Notes: a model not told the origin generated them from the sequence alone. A stretch of DNA of 64,000 bases from Paraglaciecola arctica (GCF_018861065.1 NZ_JAHKQO010000019.1:154961-218960); one strand, 5' to 3'. Positions 27,663-37,442 are shown, numbered from the stretch's first letter. Numbers and translations: made by a program.

Positions 27663-29185
27663 CGTTATCCAATGAACCTACTTTATCTAAAGAACTGAGC
27701 TTGTCCAAAGAAGAGTTAGAGAAACGAGTCGCAGTGCTCGAACGTAAAGCTGAAAGGGAAAAAAAGGCACGTAATTTGGCTGAGAACCAGCTAGAAAAAT
27801 ATTCTTTGGATATATATGAAGCCAATCAATCATTAAAAAGCGCATTGGCCTCCGCCACTCAGAAGCAGTCAGAGCTCGAATACTTAGCCCAAACATCGAG
27901 TAAGGTGGCATCAGAAGTACCACTCAGTGAAATGATTGATAAGGTTGTGGCCTTGACAGGTACCTTTTGTGCAGCTTGTTGCGGTGCTTACATTACAAGC
28001 GAACAAGGTAAAGAGGTTAAGGGGAAATCAGACGACGTTTGGCATCTAGACGATAGTTGGCAGCCCAATGATGAATTTAGAAAAGCCATTCATTCTACTT
28101 TACCTATTGCAGAATCTAGAGTGTTAGACTCTTGGGCCGTATTGGATCTTGAACCCAATTGTGTCGAAAAACACGCGGTATTTACTTCACTTTTTTACAC
28201 CAACTTTGCTTTATCCGGTGATAAGGTTGGCTGGTTGGTATTTTTAACTAAAACTGGAGCTTTCAATCCAGACGTACTTTCTGTATTAAAAACATCAAGA
28301 GAGCACGTCTTGAGTGGGGTCCGCCGACGCTTAACTGATGTTCGAATATTAAAACGTAATGTTCAACTTCAAGATTCTTTGAATAAACTTGAAAAAGCTC
28401 GCCGGCAGCTGATTCAGTCTGAAAAAATGGCATCCCTAGGTCAGTTAGCAGCAGGTGTTGCACACGAAATCAATAACCCTATAGCCTTCGTACGCTCGAA
28501 TATGGAAGTTCTAAAGGATTATCTCGCCGACTACAAATCATTTAATAACGAGTTGAAAGCTACTTTTGATAAAAATCAGACACTTGATGCCGCTTTGTTT
28601 GAAAAAATCTCTCAAACACTGGACTTAACGTACATTGAAGAAGACTCTGAAGACATACTTCAATCTAATTTAGAGGGCTTAGAGCGAGTAAAAGGCATCG
28701 TAGATAACTTAAAAGGTTTTTCACATGCCGGTGATGAAGCCTTAGTCGAAATGTCACTGAATACTTGTATATCCGCTGCCCTTAAGATTGCAGGAAACCT
28801 ATTTAAATACGAACATAAAATTGACAATAAAATGTCAAATGCTTGCCCCAAAATATTGGGGAATTTAGGTCAATTACAGCAAGTTTTTGTCAATTTATTT
28901 GTTAACGCGGCTCAAGCGATGGAGACCGCAGGGCTACTGACAATTGATTATGGCGAAAATAAAAAAGGAGTGGTGGTACGTATAACAGATACTGGCAGCG
29001 GTATGGATGAAGAAACACTTAAGCAACTATTTACCCCCTTTTTTACCACTAAACCCGTGGGGGAAGGCACGGGTTTAGGTTTGTCTGTTTCTTACGCAAT
29101 TTTGGAAGCACATGGAGCTGAGGTGTCTGTTGATTCAAAGCTCAATGTGGGTACAACCTTTACTATATTATTCCCGAGCATATAA
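27659..29185 (+). CDS. hnoK: H-NOX-associated cytoplasmic histidine kinase
   Basis: The 508-residue kinase has no membrane segment. It has an N-terminal coiled coil (about residues 15-85), a GAF-like middle region, a second coiled coil, and a HisKA-type H box VAHEINNPIAFV with His269. The HATPase boxes follow: NLFVNAAQAM (N), ITDTGSGM (G1), FTTKPVGEGTGLGLS (F/G2). H-NOX proteins inhibit such kinases when NO is bound. The start is TTG overlapping the H-NOX TGA by 4 bases. It likely phosphorylates the neighbouring REC proteins. It converges on the HnoD-like gene with a 1-base gap. Confidence 0.9.
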   Translation: MTLSNEPTLSKELSLSKEELEKRVAVLERKAEREKKARNLAENQLEKYSLDIYEANQSLKSALASATQKQSELEYLAQTSSKVASEVPLSEMIDKVVALTGTFCAACCGAYITSEQGKEVKGKSDDVWHLDDSWQPNDEFRKAIHSTLPIAESRVLDSWAVLDLEPNCVEKHAVFTSLFYTNFALSGDKVGWLVFLTKTGAFNPDVLSVLKTSREHVLSGVRRRLTDVRILKRNVQLQDSLNKLEKARRQLIQSEKMASLGQLAAGVAHEINNPIAFVRSNMEVLKDYLADYKSFNNELKATFDKNQTLDAALFEKISQTLDLTYIEEDSEDILQSNLEGLERVKGIVDNLKGFSHAGDEALVEMSLNTCISAALKIAGNLFKYEHKIDNKMSNACPKILGNLGQLQQVFVNLFVNAAQAMETAGLLTIDYGENKKGVVVRITDTGSGMDEETLKQLFTPFFTTKPVGEGTGLGLSVSYAILEAHGAEVSVDSKLNVGTTFTILFPSI

Positions 29186-29186
29186 A

Positions 29187-30482
29187 CTAAGCTTCTGCTT
29201 TTTCAGGCTCAACTATTAAGCTCAATGGTTCGGGTTGGCTTTTTTCGAACTGTATTAATTTTGATATAGTTGCCTCACTAAAAATATGCCCTTCAGGTAA
29301 AACTAGAATATGGGTCGCAGTAAATATGTTGTATTTCAATATCATACCAGGCACAAGTGCATTGGTGGCAATAGTGTTCTCGACAAACTTATCAGAAACA
29401 ATATTATCGGTGTTGACTAAAATATCCAACACATCAGCGGCGTAACGTGTACCAACTAATTTATTCATTTCTCTGAAAATAGCTTCGTCGTTCATTTTTT
29501 CTGGTGTGATACGACCCATAGAATAACGCCAATAATCTCTTGCGACGGCTAGAATTTTTGCTCCAATTGGAATGTGCTCGCTGTCTAATTGATTCGGCCC
29601 TGAACCATTAAGAAGTTCGAATTGGCAGGTGATAATATCCGACACATCATTCAAGTGGGTGGCTGGTGCAAGTACTAATTTAGCGATCCTAATTTGATCT
29701 AGATAGTCTTGCTGCTGATTATAATTGAGTTCTTTATATGGCTTGTTATAAAGCGATAAATCTGTTCCTAAAAGGCCTATTTCACATAATAAGGCAGCAT
29801 AGGATATGTCATGAGTTTGTTGCTTTGTAAGTGATAGTTTTTCAGCTAAGCGCTTCGCTAGCAAACTGACACTGTTAGCAAAGCCACCATTCAGGTACGG
29901 GTTGATACTGATGAAATTGTATAGCACTTTTTGTGTGGCGTTATTGTTACGTTCAATTCTTTGCATCGCCAATTGGATTTGTTTGGTGCGCAGTTTAACT
30001 TTATCTTCAAGGTTTTGATTAAGCCCCTTTAGTAGCTGATTTTGTTTTTTAACCAGCTTTTGCAATCTGATATTTTCATATTGCATTGAGACTTTTGCTA
30101 GACCTTGTTCTATGGTGTGAATGAGTTCTTCATTATTCCAAGGTTTTTGTAAATACCGATGAATTTTACCTTTGTTTACGGCATCTATTGTTGATTCCAT
30201 ATCTGAATAGCCAGTTAATAAGATGCGGTAGCTATCTGGATAAGATATCGCTACTTTTTCAAGTAATTCGGCACCAGACATAGCGGGCATTTTCATGTCA
30301 GATATGATCAAGTGCACAGTATTCTGATGCATTATATCTAATGCCGCCGCTCCTCCCTCTGCCACTAATACGTTATAGTTTTGTTTATACAATAAACGTT
30401 TCATTGACTTGAGAATATTAACTTCGTCATCCACACAAAGCACTGTCATTGCTGTATCGGTTTCAAGCTTAATATCAGTCAT
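29187..30482 (-). CDS. hnoD: REC-degenerate HD-GYP response regulator (HnoD-like)
   Basis: The start is the ATG at 30482 with a perfect AGGAGG 7 bases upstream. The REC domain has the acidic pocket VDDE and phospho-acceptor Asp62 in IISDMKMP, with the lysine in QKPWNNEE. A coiled coil follows, then a C-terminal HD-GYP-like domain in which the catalytic residues are lost: the HD pair reads CE in ALLCEIG, and the GYP motif reads NGSGPN. In characterised H-NOX networks of Shewanella, HnoD is a REC protein with a degenerate HD-GYP that modulates the EAL phosphodiesterase HnoB. That role is inferred here. Confidence 0.88.
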   Translation of the reverse strand: MTDIKLETDTAMTVLCVDDEVNILKSMKRLLYKQNYNVLVAEGGAAALDIMHQNTVHLIISDMKMPAMSGAELLEKVAISYPDSYRILLTGYSDMESTIDAVNKGKIHRYLQKPWNNEELIHTIEQGLAKVSMQYENIRLQKLVKKQNQLLKGLNQNLEDKVKLRTKQIQLAMQRIERNNNATQKVLYNFISINPYLNGGFANSVSLLAKRLAEKLSLTKQQTHDISYAALLCEIGLLGTDLSLYNKPYKELNYNQQQDYLDQIRIAKLVLAPATHLNDVSDIITCQFELLNGSGPNQLDSEHIPIGAKILAVARDYWRYSMGRITPEKMNDEAIFREMNKLVGTRYAADVLDILVNTDNIVSDKFVENTIATNALVPGMILKYNIFTATHILVLPEGHIFSEATISKLIQFEKSQPEPLSLIVEPEKAEA

Positions 30483-32136
30483 TATTAACCTCCTTAACTT
30501 GCTCGATGTTGTTGCCAATAGGTAATATTATGCAAAAGCAACTGCCTTTATTGAGTTCACTGGCTACTGTTATTTCGCCATTATGTTCTTGGATTATGCC
30601 GTAGGAAATTGAAAGCCCTAGTCCAGTGCCTATTCCCACTTCTTTAGTAGTAAAAAACGGATCAAAAAGGTTTTTTAGATTTTGAGGTGCGATACCAGTG
30701 CCGTTATCCTTAATCGACACTAAAATTTTATTGTTTTGTAACTCTGTGACTATGGTGATTTTTCCTTGTTCACTAATTGCTTGCCCCGCGTTGATCAGTA
30801 AGTTTGTTAATACTTGACTGATTTTCCCGTAATTCATCCACACCTTAGGTAGCGAGCTATATTTTTTTTCTATATTGCAGTGATACTTAAGTTCATTGCT
30901 GACCATATTCAACGTTGTCGACACACAATCATTGATGTCACACCACTGTTTATCATCAGACTCTGCACGAGAAAATTGTTTAAGATTTTTTACTATGTTT
31001 CTTACTCGCAATAATCCTTCAATTGATTCTGCTACGAGCTCATCAGTATCGTCATTGATAAAGGTTAGGTCTTCATCTTTTATCCACTGCGATAATGCCT
31101 GTTGTTTGACAACTAACTGCTGTGGGTCATTAGTCGACAATAGTCGCGTAACTTGTTCTGAGAGTTGGCGATATGTCTTTGTGTATTGTTTTAGAGAACT
31201 TAAGTTACTATTGACGAAACCTATTGGGTTGTTAATTTCATGAGCAACACCCGCTGCGAGTTGTCCAATGGAAGCCATTTTTTCGGCGTGAATAAGTTGT
31301 TGTTGCGCTGAATGTAACTCTTGATTCGACCGCTGTAACTGCTCGTTTCGTTGATTTAATAAAACAGTCCGTTGTTGCACTTTTTCTTCTAACGTTTGGT
31401 TTAGTAGTTCCAATTCTCTTTGATAGTTTTCTTTTCGTTCACATTCAGCGTCTAACGTTGTCATCAGGGTATTAAACGCTTCAGTTACTTCAGCTAGCTC
31501 ATCTTTTCCTTTAATAGGCAGTTGATTGTGGTTACATTTTCCACTTTTTACATTGTGAGATATTTCTCTGGCTGCAATACGTAAGCGGTTTAGGTGGCTA
31601 GTCAAATAGTTGCCTAATACAAATGAAAACAGTGCAACCAATAGCATCTCAACTAGCGCTATGCTTGTGGTCCAAGATTGAATCTTATCAATAGACAGTT
31701 TAATGTTTGTGATATCGATACCAAGCTCTACGCGTCCGTATATGTGTTCCGATTCGGAGATATTTGCAAAATTATCAAAAATTCCATCATTGACAGACTC
31801 TACTTTGTCATCTTTTATAAACGGGCGAGCGAGCAACTTGGCATCGCCTGCTTGAGCTAAAACTTGGTTTTCACTGTTAACCAATCGGACATAAGCAACA
31901 TCAGGGTTGGTCATTAGTTCTGCACAGTAAGTCTCCAACGACGCTAAGTCATAGGTTAAAATGGCGTTTTTTGTGGTAGTGGCGAATAACGTGCTGATCG
32001 TAGACGATCGATCAACCAAATCTTGATGCAAAGTATCACGCATAAAATTGACGGCGGTAAATATTAGGATAATCAATAGCGCCGCTTCTATACAGGCTAT
32101 GCTTAATATTGTTTTATTGCGTAATGAAAAATTCAT
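30475..32136 (-). CDS. Membrane-bound sensor histidine kinase
   Basis: The 553-residue kinase has an N-terminal membrane helix (IACIEAALLIILIFTAVNFM), a periplasmic domain of about 120 residues, a second helix (about residues 160-180), a HAMP domain, a long coiled coil, and a HisKA H box (VAHEINNPIGF, His299) and HATPase (NNGTG-type G boxes and FFTTKEVGIGTGLGLS). It lies 8 bases after the PhnD-like gene and overlaps the HnoD-like gene by 8 bases. The periplasmic protein is therefore a likely ligand-binding partner and the REC proteins likely receive the phosphate. Its H box resembles that of HnoK. Confidence 0.92.
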   Translation of the reverse strand: MNFSLRNKTILSIACIEAALLIILIFTAVNFMRDTLHQDLVDRSSTISTLFATTTKNAILTYDLASLETYCAELMTNPDVAYVRLVNSENQVLAQAGDAKLLARPFIKDDKVESVNDGIFDNFANISESEHIYGRVELGIDITNIKLSIDKIQSWTTSIALVEMLLVALFSFVLGNYLTSHLNRLRIAAREISHNVKSGKCNHNQLPIKGKDELAEVTEAFNTLMTTLDAECERKENYQRELELLNQTLEEKVQQRTVLLNQRNEQLQRSNQELHSAQQQLIHAEKMASIGQLAAGVAHEINNPIGFVNSNLSSLKQYTKTYRQLSEQVTRLLSTNDPQQLVVKQQALSQWIKDEDLTFINDDTDELVAESIEGLLRVRNIVKNLKQFSRAESDDKQWCDINDCVSTTLNMVSNELKYHCNIEKKYSSLPKVWMNYGKISQVLTNLLINAGQAISEQGKITIVTELQNNKILVSIKDNGTGIAPQNLKNLFDPFFTTKEVGIGTGLGLSISYGIIQEHNGEITVASELNKGSCFCIILPIGNNIEQVKEVNND

Positions 32137-32144
32137 TATGTTAC

Positions 32145-32996
32145 CTATTGCGCAACTTTCGTTACTGACATAGACGTTTTAATATGTAGTGCTCTTACAT
32201 CATCCCAATCTTTGTCTGCAGCGGACTCAAAGCCATTAAAATTAATGTTTTTGAGTAATTTAACTCCCTCTTCGGTATTACTCATGTTTAATAAAGCGGC
32301 TAATATTTTTTCACGAGTTTGAACGTCCAGTGTAGGGTGGGTGGCTATAGCATGAGGTGTGTATTCAGCACTTTGCCAAATTGTGGTTATCATTGATTGA
32401 GTTTCTACTGGCATATTGTTAAGTGTTCGCTGTATCCCTCCACCGGCTGGGAAAAAGCCCCGTGATACGTTCAAATAAACTGAATCATGTGAAGAGACGT
32501 AAGTTGGGGTGTAGGTAATACCCAATTTGTGAAGTTCAGCTTGAGGTAATATTGTTGCGGCAAAAGCTGCAGGAGCAGGAAATGCCAAACGTTGCCCGGC
32601 AAGGTCATGAATGCTCTTAATATTGCTTCCTTTCTTAGCAACAATGACTCCCTTAATTGATTTATCAATTTGTTTGGCTAAGGCGTTGTAACCGGCAGAC
32701 TCATTAAACACCACATAGTGATAAGGATTCATGTAGGCGATGTCATATTGACCTAATTTAAGACGCTCTTCAAAAGTAGGAATGTCTTTGGCGGTAACGA
32801 ATACAATATCTAAAGCACTTTGTTGACTAATGAATTGCAGAATCGGCGTCCATAGAACAGCTAACCGCTCAGCTGACTGCTGGGGGACAATGGCAAAGGT
32901 TAATGTGCTTTGTTTTGCTGCTATTATTTTGTCTTGTGCAGCCACGGCACAAGGAACAGCAATTAGTAAGCTAATAAACAACATTAATTTATACAT
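32145..32996 (-). CDS. PhnD-like periplasmic substrate-binding protein
   Basis: The product has a signal peptide (LMLFISLLIAVPCAVAAQ) and the PhnD/phosphonate-phosphite binding protein core: FAIVPQQSAERLA near the mature N-terminus, YDIAYMNPYHYVV, and LAGQRLAFPAPAAFAAT in the hinge. These proteins belong to the type II periplasmic binding fold. There is no ABC permease or ATPase nearby, but a sensor kinase follows by 8 bases, so it probably acts as a sensor component and not a transport component. The ligand (phosphonate, phosphite or other anion) is unknown. Confidence 0.87.
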   Translation of the reverse strand: MYKLMLFISLLIAVPCAVAAQDKIIAAKQSTLTFAIVPQQSAERLAVLWTPILQFISQQSALDIVFVTAKDIPTFEERLKLGQYDIAYMNPYHYVVFNESAGYNALAKQIDKSIKGVIVAKKGSNIKSIHDLAGQRLAFPAPAAFAATILPQAELHKLGITYTPTYVSSHDSVYLNVSRGFFPAGGGIQRTLNNMPVETQSMITTIWQSAEYTPHAIATHPTLDVQTREKILAALLNMSNTEEGVKLLKNINFNGFESAADKDWDDVRALHIKTSMSVTKVAQ

Positions 32997-33016
32997 TTTA
33001 ATACCTCGTTGTTAGA

Positions 33017-33580
33017 TCACTGGGTCAATTGATTTACTACACTGAGTAACTCATCATTTCTAAATGGTTTAGAAAGCACTGCATTTGCCCCTAATACGAC
33101 GGCTTCATCTAGACTTTCTTGCTGCAACGCTGAAATAACCAGAATTTTCAAATCACGGAATTGTTCATCAGCTCTCAAATGTTTTAAAAGTTCAAAGCCA
33201 TTTAATCCAGGCATAGTTAAGTCTAATGTCATCAAACTCGGTCGATGCTGCATTAATTTGCTTCCGGCCAAGAATCCATTAGTTGCTGTATCACACTCAA
33301 AACCTCCTTTTCGCAGTACTCGTTTTATGGCTCCCGCCATATTTTTATCATCATCTACTACTAAAACTGTCTTACTATTCGGCAAAAGCTCTGCGGGGAC
33401 CGGCATCTTGTTCTCTTTTAAAAAAAGTACAAAATTATCTACAGTGACCCTGTTATTGCCACGTCCTGGCAACTTGTAGCCCTTTAAACTTCCTTTATCA
33501 ATCCAACGAATAACGGTTCGTAGATTGACGTCACAATACTGAGCAATATCACCTGTACTCAGTGATTTAATGTTAGACAT
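33017..33580 (-). CDS. Response regulator with N-terminal HTH (HTH-REC)
   Basis: The start is the ATG at 33580, with TAGGA upstream. Residues 6-55 form an excisionase/MerR-type winged helix (LSTGDIAQYCDVNLRTVIRWIDKGSL). A REC domain follows (about 70-187) with acidic pair VVDDDK and phospho-acceptor Asp120 in TLDLTMP, Lys in LSKPFRND. The order HTH then REC is the reverse of most response regulators. It begins the four-gene operon with the PhnD-like protein, the membrane kinase and the HnoD-like protein. It may be the functional counterpart of the HTH regulator HnoC, which is inference. Confidence 0.88.
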   Translation of the reverse strand: MSNIKSLSTGDIAQYCDVNLRTVIRWIDKGSLKGYKLPGRGNNRVTVDNFVLFLKENKMPVPAELLPNSKTVLVVDDDKNMAGAIKRVLRKGGFECDTATNGFLAGSKLMQHRPSLMTLDLTMPGLNGFELLKHLRADEQFRDLKILVISALQQESLDEAVVLGANAVLSKPFRNDELLSVVNQLTQ

Positions 33581-33781
33581 TCGGTTATTCCTAATTGAAT
33601 TAATGTATTTATACCACAACAAGGCATGTGAGGCATATATGACTAAAGTATCATATACGACATTTGCGACATTGGCTATATTTGCATCACCAAATTAAAG
33701 ATGTACCTAAACTAAAGTTTTGATGAGTGGTGGAGTGACATCGTTTCTGATAATGCAAAGTTGTAACTAGGAAAGACTAAA

Positions 33782-34813
33782 ATGAAAATATTTGTAGTAG
33801 GTATCGTTTTATGGACCTTGTTAATAGCAACGAGTCGAGCGACTGAATTTGATGGCAGTGTGTTAGTTAGATACGAAAATGAAACTGATCAAATCAATCT
33901 CGCACCGCGTAAAAGGATTAGAGCCATCGCAGCTATTGGTTTTACCAATGAGTTTAATGATGTGTGGACCCTTGTTGCGCAGCTTAGAACTGGTTTGAAA
34001 AATAAACAGAATGTGCCTGCCATTACTTTGCATCAAATTACTGACCAAGCAGCCGGAGATAAGGATGTTTATCTGTCGCGTTTATATGCTAAAGCACAAT
34101 TTGGGAAAATGACGTTATTTGCTGGAAAAATTCCTTGGAAAACACATCAGGTGACCGACCTATTTTGGGACCGGCATCTAAATCCAATTGGCATTCATCT
34201 TGATTACAAACTAGGAACCGCAAATAGACTCAAATTTGCGTCTTTCAAGCCATTGGATGGTCATAGCAACACTATTGGTCATATGTCAATTTTTCAATAC
34301 CAAACAAAGCTGTCTACGGATTTTGGAGAGATCACGTTGTCTCCTTGGCTGGTGGACTATCGTGGTGATTCAGATGCCGTTTATGCTAAAAAAGACACTC
34401 AATTTGACAATCAATTTATACGTTTTTCAGGGGCCATTAAACGTGGTACGTGGCAGTTTGGAACCGATGTGGGTTGGTCGGTAAAAAATACCCCTTTGGA
34501 GTTTAGGGATGAATTTGATGGGCAAAATTTGAGTTATACCTTTGAAATCAAACACGGAGAATTGAAAAACATCGGTAGTTATTTAACCCAACTCAAGTAT
34601 TTACACGTTGAGCGCTTTGCTGTGGTGACTGAGTTTGCCCAAAACGCTTCAAGTCGGTTTGCTACAAGTAACTTTAAAGGTTGGGATTTACGTATTCGCC
34701 ACAGGTTAAGCAAAAAGTTGTGGGTTGGTGGACGTTTGTCTCGAACCCAACGTTTGCTAGGCGCCCCTGAACAGGGTGTTAGATTTAGATTAGAAACAAA
34801 ATATACGTTTTAA
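33782..34813 (+). CDS. Outer-membrane porin-like beta-barrel protein
   Basis: The 343-residue product has a signal peptide (IFVVGIVLWTLLIATSRAT), alternating polar and hydrophobic beta strands, frequent aromatic girdles and a C-terminal Phe (LETKYTF), the signature for outer-membrane insertion. It resembles alginate/phosphate-type putative porins but I cannot assign the substrate. It is divergent from the HTH-REC gene and is followed by the REC-EAL gene 22 bases later, so its expression is probably tied to the signalling region. Confidence 0.75.
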   Translation: MKIFVVGIVLWTLLIATSRATEFDGSVLVRYENETDQINLAPRKRIRAIAAIGFTNEFNDVWTLVAQLRTGLKNKQNVPAITLHQITDQAAGDKDVYLSRLYAKAQFGKMTLFAGKIPWKTHQVTDLFWDRHLNPIGIHLDYKLGTANRLKFASFKPLDGHSNTIGHMSIFQYQTKLSTDFGEITLSPWLVDYRGDSDAVYAKKDTQFDNQFIRFSGAIKRGTWQFGTDVGWSVKNTPLEFRDEFDGQNLSYTFEIKHGELKNIGSYLTQLKYLHVERFAVVTEFAQNASSRFATSNFKGWDLRIRHRLSKKLWVGGRLSRTQRLLGAPEQGVRFRLETKYTF

Positions 34814-34835
34814 CAGAGTTTTAGGAATTATTATT

Positions 34836-36575
34836 ATGTCAAATTTGCAACACAAGTATCTAACTTTAGAGCCGCCTGAACAATATAATCTCTTAGTTGT
34901 TGATGACGAAGAAGGTATTTTAAAAGCAATCAAACGCAGCTTCAATCGCACAAAATATCAAGTCTTTACTGCTAGCAGTGCAAAAGAGGGGTTAAAGATT
35001 CTTGAAGAACACGATTTCCAAGTCGTTTTATCGGACTTTCGGATGCCAGATGTTGATGGTGGCACTTTGGTTAAAACCATTAAAAAGTCTTATCCACATA
35101 TTGTCTCTATGATCATCACTGGTTACGCTGATTTCGAGGCCGCCGTGGATGTGATGAATTCCGGCGCAGCTTACAAATTTTTATCTAAGCCGTGGAATAA
35201 TCAACAATTAATTGATGAAGTCGAAGTAGCATTTCAAGAATACCAACAACGGCTTAACAATACCGCTAAAGAGCAACTCACTGAACTGTATGTTAAACCA
35301 GAGCGCGTAAGGTTTGACAAAACTATTACGGGCTTACTCAAAGAAAAAACTGAATTTGCACTAGCGTCAATCATTGTTTCAGATATTTCATTGTACGATC
35401 AATATTGGGAGCAAAGAGGCTCTCACGACTTAGCCTTAGACTCAGTGGCTAAGACAATTGGACTTTGTTTGCCGAAGGATTGTCAGATGTTTGCTGTGGA
35501 TATTGACCAAATACTAGTTATTGTTCCTGAAGAACAATGTAATGAGCAATTGCACAGTCAGTTAACATTATTGGATAAAGCTCTATCACTCACTGCAGAG
35601 CAGAGCGATGGAGCTCCCGAGTTTCATTGTTATTTGGCTTATGCGCTAGCCCCTTTTGAAGGTATGAATATTCAACAACTGCTACATTCAATCCGAAACA
35701 CTTCTGGACAGGATTATCGTGACAGCCAGCTTAGAGGTGATAAATCACATGTGGTTAAGATCGATGCGACACATGTCGCTGAAAAAAAGCGTAAAAGAAT
35801 TATCCAAAATAGTATCCAGCAAGCGATCAACACCAATCAATTTAGTTTGTACTTTCAACCCAAAGTTAGATTAGAAGACGGTGTTGTTGAAAATGCCGAA
35901 GTGTTGATGCGCTGGGAGCATTCGTCTTTAGGATGGGTGTCGCCTATCGAATTTATTAGTCTAAGCGAATTGGATGGGCAAATTGAGAAAATTGGCAGTT
36001 GGTTACTAGACAATAGTATTACTCAACTTATCGGATTGAGAAAACAATACGGCGAATCACTAAATTTATCTATAAACGTTTCTCCGCGTCAACTAAAAAA
36101 CAGCCAAATTGTTGATGAATTACGCTACCTATTGACAAGAACTGGGCTTGTTCCAAGTAGTCTAGAACTTGAGATTACCGAAGGTTGCGTAATAGAAGAT
36201 TTACAGCAAACAGGAAAAGTCTTGTGGCAACTAAAAGAGCTAGGAGTGCGTATCGCCATTGATGATTTTGGTGCGGGGTATTCATCTTTTGCCTATCTAA
36301 CTAAGCTACCTGTGGATGTACTCAAATTGGATAAAATTCTCATTGACGATTTGGAAACCAACAAGGATGTCATCAATATGCTGCAGAGTATTATTGGGCT
36401 GTGCAAAAGGATGGATATCGATGTGGTCGCTGAAGGTGTTGAGAACCAACGCCAAGTTGAATTACTTAAAGAACTTGAATGTGACTACATCCAAGGATAC
36501 GTATACAGTCGACCTGTCACAAAAACAGACTTTGAAAAGGTGTTAATTAATCAACCTTTTATGCTAACTAAATAA
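34836..36575 (+). CDS. hnoB: REC-EAL c-di-GMP phosphodiesterase (HnoB-like)
   Basis: The 579-residue protein has an N-terminal REC domain with Asp67 in VLSDFRMP and Lys in LSKPWNNQ. A degenerate middle region (about 140-300) may be a remnant GGDEF. The C-terminal EAL domain keeps the catalytic signature: EVL in AEVLMRW, Asn in SINVSPRQL, Glu in EITEG, DDFGAGYSS and AEGVENQ. It should hydrolyse c-di-GMP when phosphorylated, as HnoB in H-NOX networks. It is 22 bases after the porin-like gene and 7 kb from the kinase. Confidence 0.88.
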   Translation: MSNLQHKYLTLEPPEQYNLLVVDDEEGILKAIKRSFNRTKYQVFTASSAKEGLKILEEHDFQVVLSDFRMPDVDGGTLVKTIKKSYPHIVSMIITGYADFEAAVDVMNSGAAYKFLSKPWNNQQLIDEVEVAFQEYQQRLNNTAKEQLTELYVKPERVRFDKTITGLLKEKTEFALASIIVSDISLYDQYWEQRGSHDLALDSVAKTIGLCLPKDCQMFAVDIDQILVIVPEEQCNEQLHSQLTLLDKALSLTAEQSDGAPEFHCYLAYALAPFEGMNIQQLLHSIRNTSGQDYRDSQLRGDKSHVVKIDATHVAEKKRKRIIQNSIQQAINTNQFSLYFQPKVRLEDGVVENAEVLMRWEHSSLGWVSPIEFISLSELDGQIEKIGSWLLDNSITQLIGLRKQYGESLNLSINVSPRQLKNSQIVDELRYLLTRTGLVPSSLELEITEGCVIEDLQQTGKVLWQLKELGVRIAIDDFGAGYSSFAYLTKLPVDVLKLDKILIDDLETNKDVINMLQSIIGLCKRMDIDVVAEGVENQRQVELLKELECDYIQGYVYSRPVTKTDFEKVLINQPFMLTK

Positions 36576-36786
36576 ATTGAACTGGTTAGTAGGAATAATT
36601 TAAACGAAGTTTTAAAGCTGTGATGTGCTACATACTTTTTTGGGGTGAAATTAAGTTGCTACAAAAAGACTTTAATTCCCGAAATTTGAATAATGGCCTC
36701 TTTTAAAACTTGTTACCATTGACCTTAGGTGAGTCGGTGCAATTCGTTTTTTACTGAATCGTTCAGTTACTAGTGAGCGTCTGAAT

Positions 36787-36948
36787 TTATTCATCAGACA
36801 CTGCGGTGGTTTCCTCGGCAGGAGTGTTACTCAACGTTTCTCTATCAGCTTTACTAATATACCTAGGTTTGTTCTTTGATGACAACTTAGCGTTCGCCTT
36901 TTTGGCCCGAGCTTTTAAAATTTGATTACCTTTTTTGCGTCTGTTCAT
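36787..36948 (-). CDS. DUF2986 small basic protein
   Basis: A 53-residue minus-strand gene. Its sequence begins MNRRKKGNQILKARAKKANA and continues with KPRYISKADRE, the conserved start and ISKADR element I recall from DUF2986 proteins of Vibrio, Shewanella and relatives. It is highly basic in the N-terminal half and acidic in the C-terminal tail. Function unknown; nucleic-acid binding is plausible. It is absent from simple long-ORF lists because of its length. Confidence 0.8.
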   Translation of the reverse strand: MNRRKKGNQILKARAKKANAKLSSKNKPRYISKADRETLSNTPAEETTAVSDE

Positions 36949-37094
36949 AAGTCTCTTCTGTGTTTTTCCAGTACGTTATTATATCACTAAATATCTTCAT
37001 CTTTGCAGTAACTGTATTTTCGTGTTGAATGGAATAATATCTTTAATAATCGGGTCATATGTCGTAGTAAAACATTGTGCTGAAGGTGGAATTT

Positions 37095-37352
37095 ATGGAA
37101 GCAAATAAGAGCATCGCCTGTGACCTTTACGATTATCTCGAAATAGCTTGTATGTATAGGTATCAAGTTCGTGTGACCCTCAAAAGTGGCGAAGTCTTGG
37201 TTGGTGTTCCCAAAACTACTGTGATTGAAGATAAAAAAGAACTGCTGCTTTTAGAGTGTGAAAGCAATCAGCCGCAAAAAATAGCGACACTTAATCTTAA
37301 AACAATGGAAGTATTAACCGCCAATGCCAAGTTTACTCGAATAGAGTTTTAG
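37095..37352 (+). CDS. rof: Rof-like Rho-binding antiterminator
   Basis: The start is the ATG at 37095 after AAGGTGG; a GTG at 37077 is also in frame. The 85-residue product has CDLYDYLEIACMYRYQVRVTLKSG (split here), matching the Rof/YaeO fold family, which binds the Rho N-terminal domain and relieves Rho-dependent termination. The C-terminal half carries the remaining beta strands (IATLNLKTMEVL). It is transcribed alone. Confidence 0.85.
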   Translation: MEANKSIACDLYDYLEIACMYRYQVRVTLKSGEVLVGVPKTTVIEDKKELLLLECESNQPQKIATLNLKTMEVLTANAKFTRIEF

Positions 37353-37442
37353 AAGGTGCTCAAGCTATCAGTTTGTCAGGCTTTTAAGTCGCATCAGATT
37401 TGAGGTTTTGTCTGTGAATATCAGTGAGTATCAGAGAATTGT

